Below, one piece after another: positions 44,194-53,630 of a DNA stretch of 55,556 nt; position 1 is the first letter of the stretch; the number at the start of each line of letters is the position of its first letter. The notes beneath the pieces were generated by a model. The model did no database searches and had not been told where the DNA came from. It was given only the letters and a program-made list of their open reading frames with translations. This DNA is from Mogibacterium sp. (lineage in GTDB: Bacteria; Bacillota; Clostridia; Peptostreptococcales; Anaerovoracaceae): assembly GCA_017432075.1 (NCBI GenBank), contig JAFRJV010000023.1:1-55556 (forward strand), read 5' to 3'. Position numbers and translations under genes: made by a program.

Positions 44194-45318
44194 TTATATC
44201 CGGTCATGATCCTGTTCCATCATATCCAACAGCAGGTCTTTGACCGCCTGAGTGCTGCTCTGTATGAGCTCTCCCCAAATCTCCTTAAATTCGTTCTGCC
44301 GTTCTCTTGACAGTTCATTGATGGTCGAAAGCATCCTTTCTGCAGACGTGAAAAAATTCTCCTTCATCTCTCCGAAAGTGTCCGCTCCGGTCGCCTCAAA
44401 TAACGAGAACAGAGTATTCACAAACATTTCTCTCGATTCATCATCGATCTTGCTGAGCCAGTCCTTCTGAGAATTCATTATGAAAGTGCCAAACGCAGAC
44501 GGCTTCGCTGTCACAAAGCTGTTCCGTTCAAGCTGCCATGTAAAGACATCATGCTGAGCGATGCCATTCTCACTGCTCTTCACAACTATGTGCTTTACTT
44601 TACTGGCGAGCAGCATCCCTATTATGGATGTATCCGGAATCACGCTCACGACCCTCGGGAGAATGCTTTGATATCCTTTGCGCGACATCACCTCGTCGCG
44701 GAATCCCGGTCCGTCGTTTGTATATACCTTGACGATCCGGTCCTGCACTTCTTCCCTGCAGAAGGCTGCGGCATACACAGCAAAGTTGCCTCCTTTTGAA
44801 TGACCTCCCACCCAGATCGGCCCTTTGTGCTTAGCACCGACTTCGTTAAGATAGCGCACTGCACTGCGCTGCCCCTCCGTATCCGGCAGGTAGCTCATAT
44901 TGAAGTCTTCCTTCCATCCTACTATCGTGCTGTCCGTTCCCCTGAACGCGACATATGCACTTCCGTCATTCAGAAGGTATGTCACAGCCGCGATCTGCAT
45001 GTCTTTGTCCGCATTGACAATGTTCACGTATTTGACGAGCTTCGTGTCACGGAAGCGCCCGCCGCTCAGCATGCCATCCATGAGCAGGGGTGCTCTTTCG
45101 ATATGATCTTTACTCTTTTCTGCCTCACTGCGGGAATGTGTTTTGAAAAACCTTTCATCCACTGTTTTAAGGCTTATCTTCCTGAAGCTGTCGTTCAGTA
45201 TCCCGCCAAAATCTACGTACGCCAATTCAGCGAGAATAAGGTTGTCTATCGCATTGAACGGATCCGCAGAGAAAGGCACATCGCCTCTCCATTTAAGATA
45301 ATCGAATATGTTTGCCAT
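44194..45318 (-). CDS. Mbeg1-like (DUF2974) alpha/beta hydrolase
   Basis: A 374-residue soluble protein with the lipase-like nucleophile elbow GGHSKGGNFA near residue 168, and the family start MANIFDYLKWRGDVPFSADPFN. The DUF2974 group is related to class 3 lipases. Substrate unknown. It is followed closely by DUF4230 and preceded by a small membrane protein gene. Confidence 0.85.
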   Translation of the reverse strand: MANIFDYLKWRGDVPFSADPFNAIDNLILAELAYVDFGGILNDSFRKISLKTVDERFFKTHSRSEAEKSKDHIERAPLLMDGMLSGGRFRDTKLVKYVNIVNADKDMQIAAVTYLLNDGSAYVAFRGTDSTIVGWKEDFNMSYLPDTEGQRSAVRYLNEVGAKHKGPIWVGGHSKGGNFAVYAAAFCREEVQDRIVKVYTNDGPGFRDEVMSRKGYQSILPRVVSVIPDTSIIGMLLASKVKHIVVKSSENGIAQHDVFTWQLERNSFVTAKPSAFGTFIMNSQKDWLSKIDDESREMFVNTLFSLFEATGADTFGEMKENFFTSAERMLSTINELSRERQNEFKEIWGELIQSSTQAVKDLLLDMMEQDHDRI

Positions 45319-45327
45319 TTTTTCTCA

Positions 45328-45870
45328 CTACTGTATATAGACTATTTTAGTCCGCTTGAATGCTGTAATAATACGCAGCACTGCCGAATACATGAGTCCG
45401 GCACCGTATACATAAATCGTAATGCGAGGCTGCTTCAACACTGTACTGCCCACTATTACAGCTGCTGCCATCAGCACGTTTGTCACTCCGTATGCCATTT
45501 TAAGTCTCCAGTGTGCACCGTATGAGCGTGCCTCATTGGCCCTGAAGATCGAAACTACGCCGACGAAAGTGTGAAGGATCGCAAGATAAATGATAGCGTA
45601 TATCATACGGTGGCCTATGAGAGATCCCGCCAGCGTGCCCAGGTCAAGCAGGATGAAGCTGCGGTAAAGCACCCTCTTTCCGCCTACCATATATCTTGCC
45701 ATCGTCAGATAGTAGTGCAGTGCACGGATACCCCTGATCGTCATACCGATCTGAAGCAGAAGAAGCATGGCAAGGATACCCGAATCCACATTTGAAATGA
45801 AGAAAGCGGCTCCCGCTATAAACATTATTATTCCGAAGAGAACATCGATAACACGTTTTGACCTAGTCAT
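45328..45870 (-). CDS. HdeD/DUF308-like membrane protein
   Basis: A 180-residue protein with about six hydrophobic helices in pairs, a plan like the HdeD/DUF308 family but without a firm match. Its start overlaps the end of the upstream DUF6765-like gene by eight bases, suggesting co-translation. Function unknown. Confidence 0.55.
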   Translation of the reverse strand: MTRSKRVIDVLFGIIMFIAGAAFFISNVDSGILAMLLLLQIGMTIRGIRALHYYLTMARYMVGGKRVLYRSFILLDLGTLAGSLIGHRMIYAIIYLAILHTFVGVVSIFRANEARSYGAHWRLKMAYGVTNVLMAAAVIVGSTVLKQPRITIYVYGAGLMYSAVLRIITAFKRTKIVYIQ

Positions 45871-47032
45871 CCTTATGTCTCCTATCGAATTCTTTCACAA
45901 GTGTACGGAAGTCTTCTATGCCGCGGAATCTGTTTTTATTGTAGTCCACGGACTCACCTGCCAGAGGGTTCCCTGATTTATATATTCTGTTGGTGACCAT
46001 GCTTTTCTGTGCGAGCGAAGCAATGATATAGCGCCCAAGAAAGCTGTCATCTTTTCCTTCATTGCCGGCTTCCATGTACTCTTTCTGATATTTATCGACA
46101 TCAAAATCTTCGACTTCGGATCCGGACAGTTTCTCCGCAAATGCTTTCCAGTCAGCACAGGCATTTATCTGACGCTTTTCAAGAATTGTCTTTATCTCAG
46201 CTTCCCACGGCTTTACTGCATCGAAGGCATAGATATCTGTCAGGAATTCCGAATCTGTCTTAAGGCAGCTGAGCGCATAAACCATCTGGCAGAACGCATG
46301 ATAGTAATCCGAAGGATTATCCTTGAAGATCTCCCTGTATCCGCCCCAGGCAGGCAGGTATTTATATCTGGCAAAACTGTAGTCAGGGAAGTGCCCGGCT
46401 CTGCCGTGCCCCAGATTCATTATGTTTTTTTCATCACCCTGATAAAGGCTGTTCGTATATATGCCCTTTTCCGGATCATCAATGCCGGAAGGATTATTAT
46501 TGAACTTTATCTTTCTTGGCTTGAAGCCTTCACCCTCCTGAACATATTCATAGAAGTAGTAGTTTGTATTGTTTATTGCCAGCGACGGTGTCCCCGCAAA
46601 CCAGCGGTGAGCCCAGGTATCCGCGAGTATGTGCATCGCCAGACCGACAGCCTGTACCCCTCTGCCCTTCGCGAGATTCACTGTATCCCTGAGCATTTCC
46701 CCATTCGGTTTGCAGATGAGGCGGTATTTGCGAAGAAATCTTTTGCCGAACTTTTTTTCTGTTTTTGCATTCAGATCGCCCGGAAGGAAATGGAACGAAG
46801 CCCATATCCTCGTTATGTCCTGAAGTCCTGCAGGATCTGTAGGAGCATCCATGAGTTCAAGCGACAGCTGTGTTGTAGCAGCAGAAAGCGGGCCTCCGAT
46901 CTTACTGAGCAGAGTCCTCGAACAGCAGTCAGTAAACTGTGAACAATAAGCAATATCCAGGCTCTCCTTATGAGTATAACCTGCGATCACAGCCGCACAA
47001 TATGTAGCATAATAATGAAAATCAAGCTGCAT
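45863..47032 (-). CDS. DUF6765-like protein
   Basis: A 389-residue soluble protein starting MQLDFHYYATYCAAVIAGYTHKESLDIAYCSQFTD-like, which fits the DUF6765 family. The block HILADTWAHRWFAG near residue 135 resembles the metal-binding His/Asp pattern of zinc-dependent phospholipase C-like enzymes. Function not established. It ends inside the next membrane gene and begins just after a small membrane protein gene. Confidence 0.65.
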   Translation of the reverse strand: MQLDFHYYATYCAAVIAGYTHKESLDIAYCSQFTDCCSRTLLSKIGGPLSAATTQLSLELMDAPTDPAGLQDITRIWASFHFLPGDLNAKTEKKFGKRFLRKYRLICKPNGEMLRDTVNLAKGRGVQAVGLAMHILADTWAHRWFAGTPSLAINNTNYYFYEYVQEGEGFKPRKIKFNNNPSGIDDPEKGIYTNSLYQGDEKNIMNLGHGRAGHFPDYSFARYKYLPAWGGYREIFKDNPSDYYHAFCQMVYALSCLKTDSEFLTDIYAFDAVKPWEAEIKTILEKRQINACADWKAFAEKLSGSEVEDFDVDKYQKEYMEAGNEGKDDSFLGRYIIASLAQKSMVTNRIYKSGNPLAGESVDYNKNRFRGIEDFRTLVKEFDRRHKDD

Positions 47033-47035
47033 GCA

Positions 47036-47572
47036 TCAATCCTTCGCTCTTCTTTTTCTTCGTGTAAGCTTTCTGATCTTTAGGGCTGATATCACCATTT
47101 GGGTAAGCATTATCAGGGAAGTCACATCTATTATAAGTGTGGAGATCGATTGATCCCTGGCTAGCGCTCCGAACTGTTCCTCTTCTGTCATGAAAAAGCC
47201 GACACAAAAGAAACATATATCGCCGATCATCATAATAACAGCTATCAGAATGTACAGCAGACCGCGTCTTTTTCCCCGCCCTTCTGCGACCGCCGACAGG
47301 CCTACGAATACCCTTATAGCCAGAGCAAAAGCCATAAAAAAGGCTATTATCGCAAAAAACATCCAAAACAGGGTATCCTCAGATAAGCCTTCGATCGTCC
47401 CCACCTTTTCAATGAGTTCATTAACCGTCTCTTTTTTGAGCAGAACAAGCAGGCCCATCATTTTGACCATGGACCAGATACTGAACAGAACTATTCCGGA
47501 TCCCACGACTATCAGGGTGTTCTGTGATTTTCTTATTTCGATCTGTTCAGGCTCGTTGTTTACGAATTCCAA
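47036..47572 (-). CDS. Membrane protein, 178 residues
   Basis: Four hydrophobic helices with a basic linker between helices two and three (AEGRGKRRG) and a strongly basic end (KLTRRKRRAKD). Not recognised. It stands between a Nudix gene and the DUF6765-like gene with short gaps. Confidence 0.6.
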   Translation of the reverse strand: MEFVNNEPEQIEIRKSQNTLIVVGSGIVLFSIWSMVKMMGLLVLLKKETVNELIEKVGTIEGLSEDTLFWMFFAIIAFFMAFALAIRVFVGLSAVAEGRGKRRGLLYILIAVIMMIGDICFFCVGFFMTEEEQFGALARDQSISTLIIDVTSLIMLTQMVISALKIRKLTRRKRRAKD

Positions 47573-47587
47573 CTGTCCGTCCTCTCA

Positions 47588-47977
47588 TCAAGCTTTCTCT
47601 GTAAGCTTCCTGATAACTTCTATGTCTGAAGGCAGCCATCTGACCTGCCACGGGTCGCCAAGCGGAAGCCACTTTGCTGACTCATGCTCAAGCAGAGTCA
47701 GCTCTCCGCTTATAATGCTGCAAATAAAACAATCCATGGATATATGGAATTCGGGATAATCATACTCCACGGTCATAAAGAACTCGTCGACAGATACCAG
47801 CGTATCGAGTTCCTCCTTTATCTCTCTGACAAGAGCCTCCTCCGGTGTCTCCCCGGCTTCTACCTTGCCGCCCGGGAACTCCCACCAGTCCTTCCACGCC
47901 CCGTAACCGCGCTGGGTCGCGAAAAAGCTTCCGTCTTCGATTATAATTGCCGCGACAACTTTTATCGATCTGTACAC
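47588..47977 (-). CDS. Nudix hydrolase, MutT/CTP-pyrophosphohydrolase-like
   Basis: A 129-residue Nudix enzyme with the full Nudix box GGKVEAGETPEEALVREIKEEL near residue 37, preceded by WEFPGG. This pattern is typical of MutT-like (deoxy)nucleoside triphosphate pyrophosphohydrolases that remove damaged nucleotides. The start codon is GTG with an AAGAAGG site nine bases before it. Confidence 0.9.
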   Translation of the reverse strand: MYRSIKVVAAIIIEDGSFFATQRGYGAWKDWWEFPGGKVEAGETPEEALVREIKEELDTLVSVDEFFMTVEYDYPEFHISMDCFICSIISGELTLLEHESAKWLPLGDPWQVRWLPSDIEVIRKLTEKA

Positions 47978-47991
47978 TTAAACCTTCTTTA

Positions 47992-48276
47992 TTACTTTGA
48001 GTAACGCTCGAGCTCTGTTTCCAGCACAAACTCCGCCTTCAACTCACCAAAGCGTTTGAAATGAGGTTCGGCGTTGTGGCTTTTGACTGCATCTGCATCA
48101 TTCCACTTTTCAAAAAGGAACAGCACATCCGGATCTTCACAGGCAAAGAAAAAGTCATATTTGATATTGCCTGCTTCTGCACGGCTTGCCTCGTCGAGAC
48201 CTTCTGCCTTGATCGTCTCCAGGAATTTCTCTCTCATTCCCTCTTTACATCTGTAAGTCACATTCAGTATCTCCAT
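47992..48276 (-). CDS. Antibiotic-biosynthesis-monooxygenase (ABM) domain protein
   Basis: A 94-residue dimeric alpha/beta-barrel protein starting MEILNVTYRCKEGMREKF, with the ABM features LFEKWNDADAVKSHNAEPHFKRF. Relatives include YgiN-type quinol monooxygenases and heme-degrading proteins. ATG 48276 is selected by the AAAGGAGA site; the longer frame is not supported. Function in this cell unknown. Confidence 0.85.
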   Translation of the reverse strand: MEILNVTYRCKEGMREKFLETIKAEGLDEASRAEAGNIKYDFFFACEDPDVLFLFEKWNDADAVKSHNAEPHFKRFGELKAEFVLETELERYSK

Positions 48277-48292
48277 GTCCTTCTCCTTTCGC

Positions 48293-49480
48293 TCAGGCGC
48301 CCAGTGTCGGCTGATCATACTTGAATAAGATACAGTTGATCTCATAAATATCGTAATTGCATGTCTCTATGCAGTACTCGATTATCCTGTCAGATACCAT
48401 GCTTGGCGAGAGCGCGAGCCCGGCACGTGCGAGCAGGTCTTTTGTCTCGTCAAGACTGAGCTCGAGTGCAATGGCCAGCGCTAATGCAGTTTTTTTGCTC
48501 GGTGAATAATCTATATTGCTTCTTATCTTGGAGAAATGTTTTCTGTCAATATTCGCTTTCTTATACACTTCAGGATCTGTCATTCCCCGGCGGTCTATGA
48601 GCATGAAGAGATATTGCTGGAAAGTTTTATCCAGATGTTTCAGTCTTTCATCAAGCGACTTCTCTTCACCGGGAAACGCCGGCATATATGATGATTCGTA
48701 TGCCGAAGCATCTTTATCTTCCAGCAGATCATAATACTCATCTATGGAAGGTGCTCCTTCCATCAGCGTCCGTTCTTCAGTGCTTTCCCTGTTCAGTAAC
48801 CTGTCCAGAAAACTGCGTCTGCCCGACGAACCGGCCAGTCCCTTTGCAGGTGCTTCAGCCGGTCTCTTTACGGATGCTCTGTCCGGCTCCGCCGGCCTGT
48901 TACCTGCTGTTTCTATCGGACTGATCGATCTGTTGTATGCAACACCATACTCTGCTTCTCCGTCGCCAATGAACGACTTGATATCCGAAAACAGCTTGCC
49001 CGATACTTCAAAGGACTCTTTGTCGTAAACGACCAGCAGCACTTCCATCTCATTCGCGAGCAGGAATCTGCTGATCTCTTCCATTGCGATACGGAGTGCC
49101 TCATCCTTCGGGAACCCATACGTGCCGGTAGCGATAAGAGGGAAAGCTATCGATTCACATCCGAGCTCTGCGGCGAGCTCCAGGGATCTGCTGTAGCATT
49201 TAGCCACAGTTTCGCATTCACCGCAATCACCGCCGCGCCATGCCGGTCCTACTGTATGGATTATGTATTTAGCATGCAGGTCAAAAGCAGGCGTCCACGC
49301 TGCCTCACCCGGGGACATCTTCCCGATCTCTTTTCTGGCCTCAAGAAGCCTGTCTCTTCCGGCCGCCCTGTAGATAGCACTATCGACGCCCCTGCCTATA
49401 CCAACCGAGGGGTTCGCCGTGTTGACTATAGCATCAGCTTCTACATATATTATATTATTGCGTATTATTTGAAGCGCCAT
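48293..49480 (-). CDS. Macro domain protein with C-terminal helical (XRE-like) domain
   Basis: A 395-residue protein. Residues 1-165 form a macro domain (VEADAIVNTANPS, GIGRGVDSAIYRAAG, IATGTYGFPKDEA), which binds or removes ADP-ribose. After a variable linker rich in Ala, Arg and Glu, residues about 280-395 form a conserved helical block (DKTFQQYLFMLIDRRGMTD, ANIDRKHFSKIRSN, TALALAIALELSLDETKDLL) that looks like a helix-turn-helix of XRE type. It follows a VWA gene by 80 bases, a pairing I recall from Firmicutes stress-response loci. Confidence 0.85.
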   Translation of the reverse strand: MALQIIRNNIIYVEADAIVNTANPSVGIGRGVDSAIYRAAGRDRLLEARKEIGKMSPGEAAWTPAFDLHAKYIIHTVGPAWRGGDCGECETVAKCYSRSLELAAELGCESIAFPLIATGTYGFPKDEALRIAMEEISRFLLANEMEVLLVVYDKESFEVSGKLFSDIKSFIGDGEAEYGVAYNRSISPIETAGNRPAEPDRASVKRPAEAPAKGLAGSSGRRSFLDRLLNRESTEERTLMEGAPSIDEYYDLLEDKDASAYESSYMPAFPGEEKSLDERLKHLDKTFQQYLFMLIDRRGMTDPEVYKKANIDRKHFSKIRSNIDYSPSKKTALALAIALELSLDETKDLLARAGLALSPSMVSDRIIEYCIETCNYDIYEINCILFKYDQPTLGA

Positions 49481-49559
49481 TTTCTCTCCTCACCAATGCG
49501 GCAGCGCACCGGTCCGGTACGCTGCCTCTATTATACACTATATCCCTTTTGTCAGGACC

Positions 49560-50273
49560 TTATTTCGACCTGCATGCGTAGTCTGCACGAATCTCATCCA
49601 GCTCTCCGTCTGCAAGCGTGTATCCCCTCGACATCTTAGTCATCGACTCGGATACCACAGAGAAGTTCTTTGCAATGCCCCGCTCGTCATTGATGAACCT
49701 TGCTGATCTTTGCGGTGCGATACCTATCCTTCCGGCAACGCTTACCGCATCCATGTTGGCGCCAAGGAAGATGAACTCCCATCCGTACTTATTCTGCTGT
49801 CTCTCTATCATGCGCTTTACGCGTCTGTAGTCGAAAATGACGCTTGAGTTCTCCATGCCGTCAGTAGTGATGACAAAGAGCGTCTTCGCTGGTCTGTCCT
49901 CCTCTCTTGCGTACTTATGGATATTGCCGATATGGTGGATCGCTCCGCCTACTGCGTCAAGCAGTGCAGTGCTGCCTCTGACATAATAAGTCTTGCTGTC
50001 AAGCTCTTTCACCTTTTCTACCGGTACTCTGTCATGTACTACCTCGGATATATGATCGAAAAGCACTGTAGACCAGATTATGTTGTTCGACTCTTTCTTC
50101 TGCTTTGCGAGCATGGAATTGAATCCCCCGATAGTGTCAGCCTCAAGGCCGCCCATTGATCCGCTCCTGTCCATGATGAAAACGACTTCTACTTTTTCAT
50201 TATTTTTCATAACATTTTCTCCTTCTTTCATTGCCTCATTTTTGATTTTGTTCAGAATTTCTTTGATATCCAT
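49560..50273 (-). CDS. VWA domain protein (TerY-like)
   Basis: A 237-residue von Willebrand factor A protein with an intact MIDAS: DRSGSMGG, the Thr in GSTALLDA, and Asp in TTDGMEN. No signal peptide, so it acts in the cytoplasm, like TerY-type proteins of tellurite/stress systems. ATG 50273 has an AAAGGAGG site. A second in-frame ATG at residue 22 has its own AAGGAG site, so a shorter form could also be made. Its partner is probably the macro-domain protein downstream. Confidence 0.88.
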   Translation of the reverse strand: MDIKEILNKIKNEAMKEGENVMKNNEKVEVVFIMDRSGSMGGLEADTIGGFNSMLAKQKKESNNIIWSTVLFDHISEVVHDRVPVEKVKELDSKTYYVRGSTALLDAVGGAIHHIGNIHKYAREEDRPAKTLFVITTDGMENSSVIFDYRRVKRMIERQQNKYGWEFIFLGANMDAVSVAGRIGIAPQRSARFINDERGIAKNFSVVSESMTKMSRGYTLADGELDEIRADYACRSK

Positions 50274-50361
50274 TTGTCTGCCTCCTTTGCGGTTCTTCAT
50301 TTCTTCCTTGCAGCTACATATTAGTTTTTTCCGAAAGAAATATGGTCGCCCGCCATGCGAC

Positions 50362-50404
50362 AAAAAATAAAAAAAGCCAATTAGGCTTTTTGTCCGAATT
50401 GGCT
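50362..50404 (-). terminator. Terminator between the SEC-C and VWA genes
   Basis: Stem AGCCAATT/AATTGGCT with a 14-base loop; on the minus strand a long T-rich run follows. It separates the SEC-C gene from the VWA-macro pair. Confidence 0.8.
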
Positions 50405-50421
50405 TTTGATCTTTACTGCTT

Positions 50422-51423
50422 TCAGCTGCGGCCGCAGCAGTTTTTATACTTTTTACCGCTTCCGCAAGGGCAAGGATCGTTTCTTCCGATCTTTGCGCGT
50501 TTTACCTGAGTTCCTTTCTTTGCCGGAGAGTCGCCCGCATTGCGTCCCTTCAGTGACATAATCGCTACCATTTCGTAGTAGTCATGGCCGCGGTTGTCTC
50601 TGACGCGGCACTCACGGCTCATCTCAATATACAGTTCGGTAAATCTGAAACGGATCTCATCAGACGGGAACTCGATCGCAGAACCGTCCTCTCCACCTGC
50701 CGCGAATGCCTCAACTGCATCGTTCACGCGCATGTGGTTATTGACGGTCTCATACAGATCGTGCACTTTGAGGGCTGCTGTATCCGGGTCACAGCCGAAG
50801 TTGTCTTCTATGAACTTCTTCATCTTCATGTGTGACTCGCGGCTGATAAGGCTGCCCTGGTCGTACAGTTCCTCGACTTCCATGACCGTAGGTACATAGA
50901 AAGTGAGATCACCCTGCACCTGCTGCTCAAGATATTTGTAGTAGTCGTTCTTTTCGAAACCGTTAAGTACGAGCCGGCCGTCCCTCTCGGTGAACCACTG
51001 GTTGTACTGCGGAGTCGAATCGAACAGTTCCATTATCTCCACCATGTCTGCATCCGGATATCTGAGCGCAAACAGGTCCCTGAGTGCTTCATATGTCATG
51101 ACGCCGTAGAGATATTTGCCTGCTTCGATGCACTTGTACATCCAGTTGCGCTTGCGCCACCTCAGAGTAAGCTCGTCAGAACGGACTTCTTCATACGCGC
51201 TGCGCACCTCCTCCGGTATGATCACCTTGTCTCCCGGTTCGCAAAGCACCAGGCCCTCCCGCTCCAGGAGCTGCGCAAGTATCTTATCGGTATCAACGGT
51301 CAGTATGACACCTGCGGGCTTGTCGAGAAGAAAGCGGAACATCGCCATCTCGCTTTCGCCGAGCGATGTAAGTCTGTCTTCAAAAGATGCAGTTCTGATA
51401 ATCTGGTTTTCGTTGTCTTTCAT
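50422..51423 (-). CDS. SEC-C motif protein
   Basis: A 333-residue soluble protein of unknown function ending in a SEC-C zinc motif ([14 protein letters not shown]) nearly identical to the tail of SecA in this window. The body is helical and acidic, with no recognised catalytic motif. The second of two adjacent ATG codons (51423) is preferred because AAAGGGA touches the first. Possibly a SecB- or ribosome-related adaptor; that is inference from the zinc motif alone. Confidence 0.8.
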   Translation of the reverse strand: MKDNENQIIRTASFEDRLTSLGESEMAMFRFLLDKPAGVILTVDTDKILAQLLEREGLVLCEPGDKVIIPEEVRSAYEEVRSDELTLRWRKRNWMYKCIEAGKYLYGVMTYEALRDLFALRYPDADMVEIMELFDSTPQYNQWFTERDGRLVLNGFEKNDYYKYLEQQVQGDLTFYVPTVMEVEELYDQGSLISRESHMKMKKFIEDNFGCDPDTAALKVHDLYETVNNHMRVNDAVEAFAAGGEDGSAIEFPSDEIRFRFTELYIEMSRECRVRDNRGHDYYEMVAIMSLKGRNAGDSPAKKGTQVKRAKIGRNDPCPCGSGKKYKNCCGRS

Positions 51424-51437
51424 CATTCCCTTTCAGT

Positions 51438-52112
51438 TTAGTTGCTCGGATGCGGCATATATGCGTAGAGGTTCATAGCCAGTGCGTTGATAGGCATAGT
51501 CTGCAGCCATACCTTTCCCGGTCCTGTTACAACAGTGTTGAAAAGCCCTTCTCCTCCGAGAAGCACATTGGTGAATCCCTTTACAGTCTGGATCTCCATG
51601 CTGCATGTCGCTTCCATTGCAGCAACATAGCCGCTGTCAACTATGAGTTTTTCGCCGGCGCCAAGCTCTCTCTCCTGTACTGACCCATCGATCTCGAGCC
51701 ATGCATAGCCGTTGCCTGAATACTTCTGCATCAGGAAACCTTCTCCGCCGAAGAAGCCTGCTGAAGCTCTCTGCTGGAGATAGATGTCCATGTTCACGCC
51801 TTGAGTAGCAGCGAGGAACGAGGTCTTCTGTGCAATGATAGGCGTCTCTCCGATGTTGAAGACCATGATGTCTCCCGGGCAGTGCTTTGCGAGAGTGAGC
51901 TCTCCTGCCTGTGCTGCAGTATAGTGGTTAAGCGCGAGCGACTCACCTACGAGTGCCTTTTTAAACATTCCGCCGAGTCCGCCGGTTTTTGTTTCCATCT
52001 GGATCCCCGGACTCATCCACGCCATGGCACCGCTCTGGCACTTGATACTTTCGCCCTGCTCCATGTGTAAAGTCAGCACCGTGAACGGCTGGTTCTTTAT
52101 TTCGTATTTCAT
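51438..52112 (-). CDS. AIM24/TIGR00266 family protein
   Basis: A 224-residue beta-rich protein starting MKYEIKNQPFTVLTLHMEQGESI. The motif sequence SGAMAWMS, GGLGGMFKKALVGES and GGEGFLMQKYSGNG is typical of the TIGR00266/AIM24 group. Function unknown. ATG 52112 with an AAAGGAG site is preferred to a longer frame. It precedes the SEC-C gene by 14 bases, so the two may be co-expressed. Confidence 0.88.
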   Translation of the reverse strand: MKYEIKNQPFTVLTLHMEQGESIKCQSGAMAWMSPGIQMETKTGGLGGMFKKALVGESLALNHYTAAQAGELTLAKHCPGDIMVFNIGETPIIAQKTSFLAATQGVNMDIYLQQRASAGFFGGEGFLMQKYSGNGYAWLEIDGSVQERELGAGEKLIVDSGYVAAMEATCSMEIQTVKGFTNVLLGGEGLFNTVVTGPGKVWLQTMPINALAMNLYAYMPHPSN

Positions 52113-52337
52113 GTACTTTGATCTCCTTTCACAGAAATATTTGTCCGCAAGTATTATACACCGTAACTTGTAAATTACGCAGCACAATATGTCCGCATAT
52201 ACCGCAGAAAATCTGCTGCATCTAACTTTTCAAAACAAAATACGCCATGCTATAATTTTATTGCATCCTTAATTGACCCGGCAATCCTGAATTACTGCCG
52301 GCAGGAAACCACTGTTTTCACAAGAGGGAGACAAACA

Positions 52338-53612
52338 ATGAGAAAGAGACACTATTTAAAAGCCGCGTTCGTAGGAGCACAGCTGATCACCGGCAGGCAT
52401 AAGGCCGCGATACAGGATTCGCTGGTAATGATAGACCACGGCGGTATCATCTATGCCGGAGAACGCAATTATGACATGGCGCCAAGCCTCGAAGGCTATG
52501 ACGTCATTGATGCCACAGGCAAAACCATCATGCCCGGCCTTATAGACACACACCTGCACTTCAGCGGAAATCTGAACGATAACGATTCCGACTGGGTCAG
52601 GGAGCCACTGCTTCAGAAGCAGGTAATGGCTGTGCAGCAGGCTCATGAGTGCCTTGAAAACGGTCTTACAACAGTAGGAGAAATTTCCAGGTTCGGAATT
52701 CCTATCAGGGATATGACCAATACAGGACAGATGCAGGGACCGAGAATCATAGCAAGCGGCAGAGGATTCTGCGCAACAGCTTCGCACGGAGACTCTCACA
52801 ACTGCTCCATAGAAGAAGTTGCCGCAGGTCATCCGTGGGCTGAGGCGGTAGACGGACCTTGGGAGCTGCGCAAGGCTGTAAGACGCAGACTCAGAGAGTG
52901 TCCTGATGCTATCAAGATCTGGGCTACAGGCGGCGGTATCTACAGATGGGATACGTCCCGCGACCATCACTATACATACGAGGAGATCAAGGCGGTCGTA
53001 GAGGAATCAGCAATGAGAGGTATCCCTGTCTGGTCACATACCTACGGTTCAACCACACCTTCTGTAGACGCAGGCGCGGACTTCATAATCCACGGATTTG
53101 AGATCAACGAGTCCGACATGGAAAAGATGTATAAAAAAGGCATTTATTTCTGCCCTACGATCAACTTCCTCCCTGCGTGGCTTTCGACATATCCGCCGCA
53201 GTATATACCGGGAGTGCATGACAAATACGAGGGCAAAACTCTCATCGACAAGGAGCTCGCGCGACTCTACGATAACGTCAATAAAGCGTATAAGATGGGC
53301 GTCATAATAACCGTGGGATCTGACAGCTTCAACTCCGATTCTACACCTTACGGCATCACAGCCATCGGCGAGATACACAGATTTGTTGACTCATGCGGAA
53401 TGAGCGAGATGGATGCGATCATAGCCGGAACAGCCAACGGAGCCAGAGCTCTCGGCTGCTACCACATCACCGGATCCATCACAAGAGGCAAAAATGCCGA
53501 CATGCTGGTCATAAACGGAGACCCATTGAAGAGCATCTACGATATAAACGTCGACAACATGGACATGATCATCAAGGATGGCGAGGAAGTTCTTCGCTAC
53601 AAAGGCAAATAG
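52338..53612 (+). CDS. Metal-dependent amidohydrolase family protein
   Basis: A 424-residue amidohydrolase-superfamily enzyme. Metal ligands appear as HLH in DTHLHFSG, the Lys of IKIWATGGG, His of WSHTYG, His of IIHGFE and Asp of GSDSF. The composite outer domain starts and ends the chain. The plan fits prolidase- or imidazolonepropionase-like members that hydrolyse amide or cyclic amide bonds. A GAGGGAG site precedes the start. A TATAAT at 52249-52254 could be its promoter, and a CCGGCA/TGCCGG hairpin (about 52280-52303) lies in the leader. Confidence 0.85.
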   Translation: MRKRHYLKAAFVGAQLITGRHKAAIQDSLVMIDHGGIIYAGERNYDMAPSLEGYDVIDATGKTIMPGLIDTHLHFSGNLNDNDSDWVREPLLQKQVMAVQQAHECLENGLTTVGEISRFGIPIRDMTNTGQMQGPRIIASGRGFCATASHGDSHNCSIEEVAAGHPWAEAVDGPWELRKAVRRRLRECPDAIKIWATGGGIYRWDTSRDHHYTYEEIKAVVEESAMRGIPVWSHTYGSTTPSVDAGADFIIHGFEINESDMEKMYKKGIYFCPTINFLPAWLSTYPPQYIPGVHDKYEGKTLIDKELARLYDNVNKAYKMGVIITVGSDSFNSDSTPYGITAIGEIHRFVDSCGMSEMDAIIAGTANGARALGCYHITGSITRGKNADMLVINGDPLKSIYDINVDNMDMIIKDGEEVLRYKGK

Positions 53613-53630
53613 AATGCAGGAGGCAGCGAT

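Noticed and set aside
52277-52303. Terminator before the plus-strand amidohydrolase
   Set aside because: The CCGGCA/TGCCGG stem is short with a long loop and no T-run follows.
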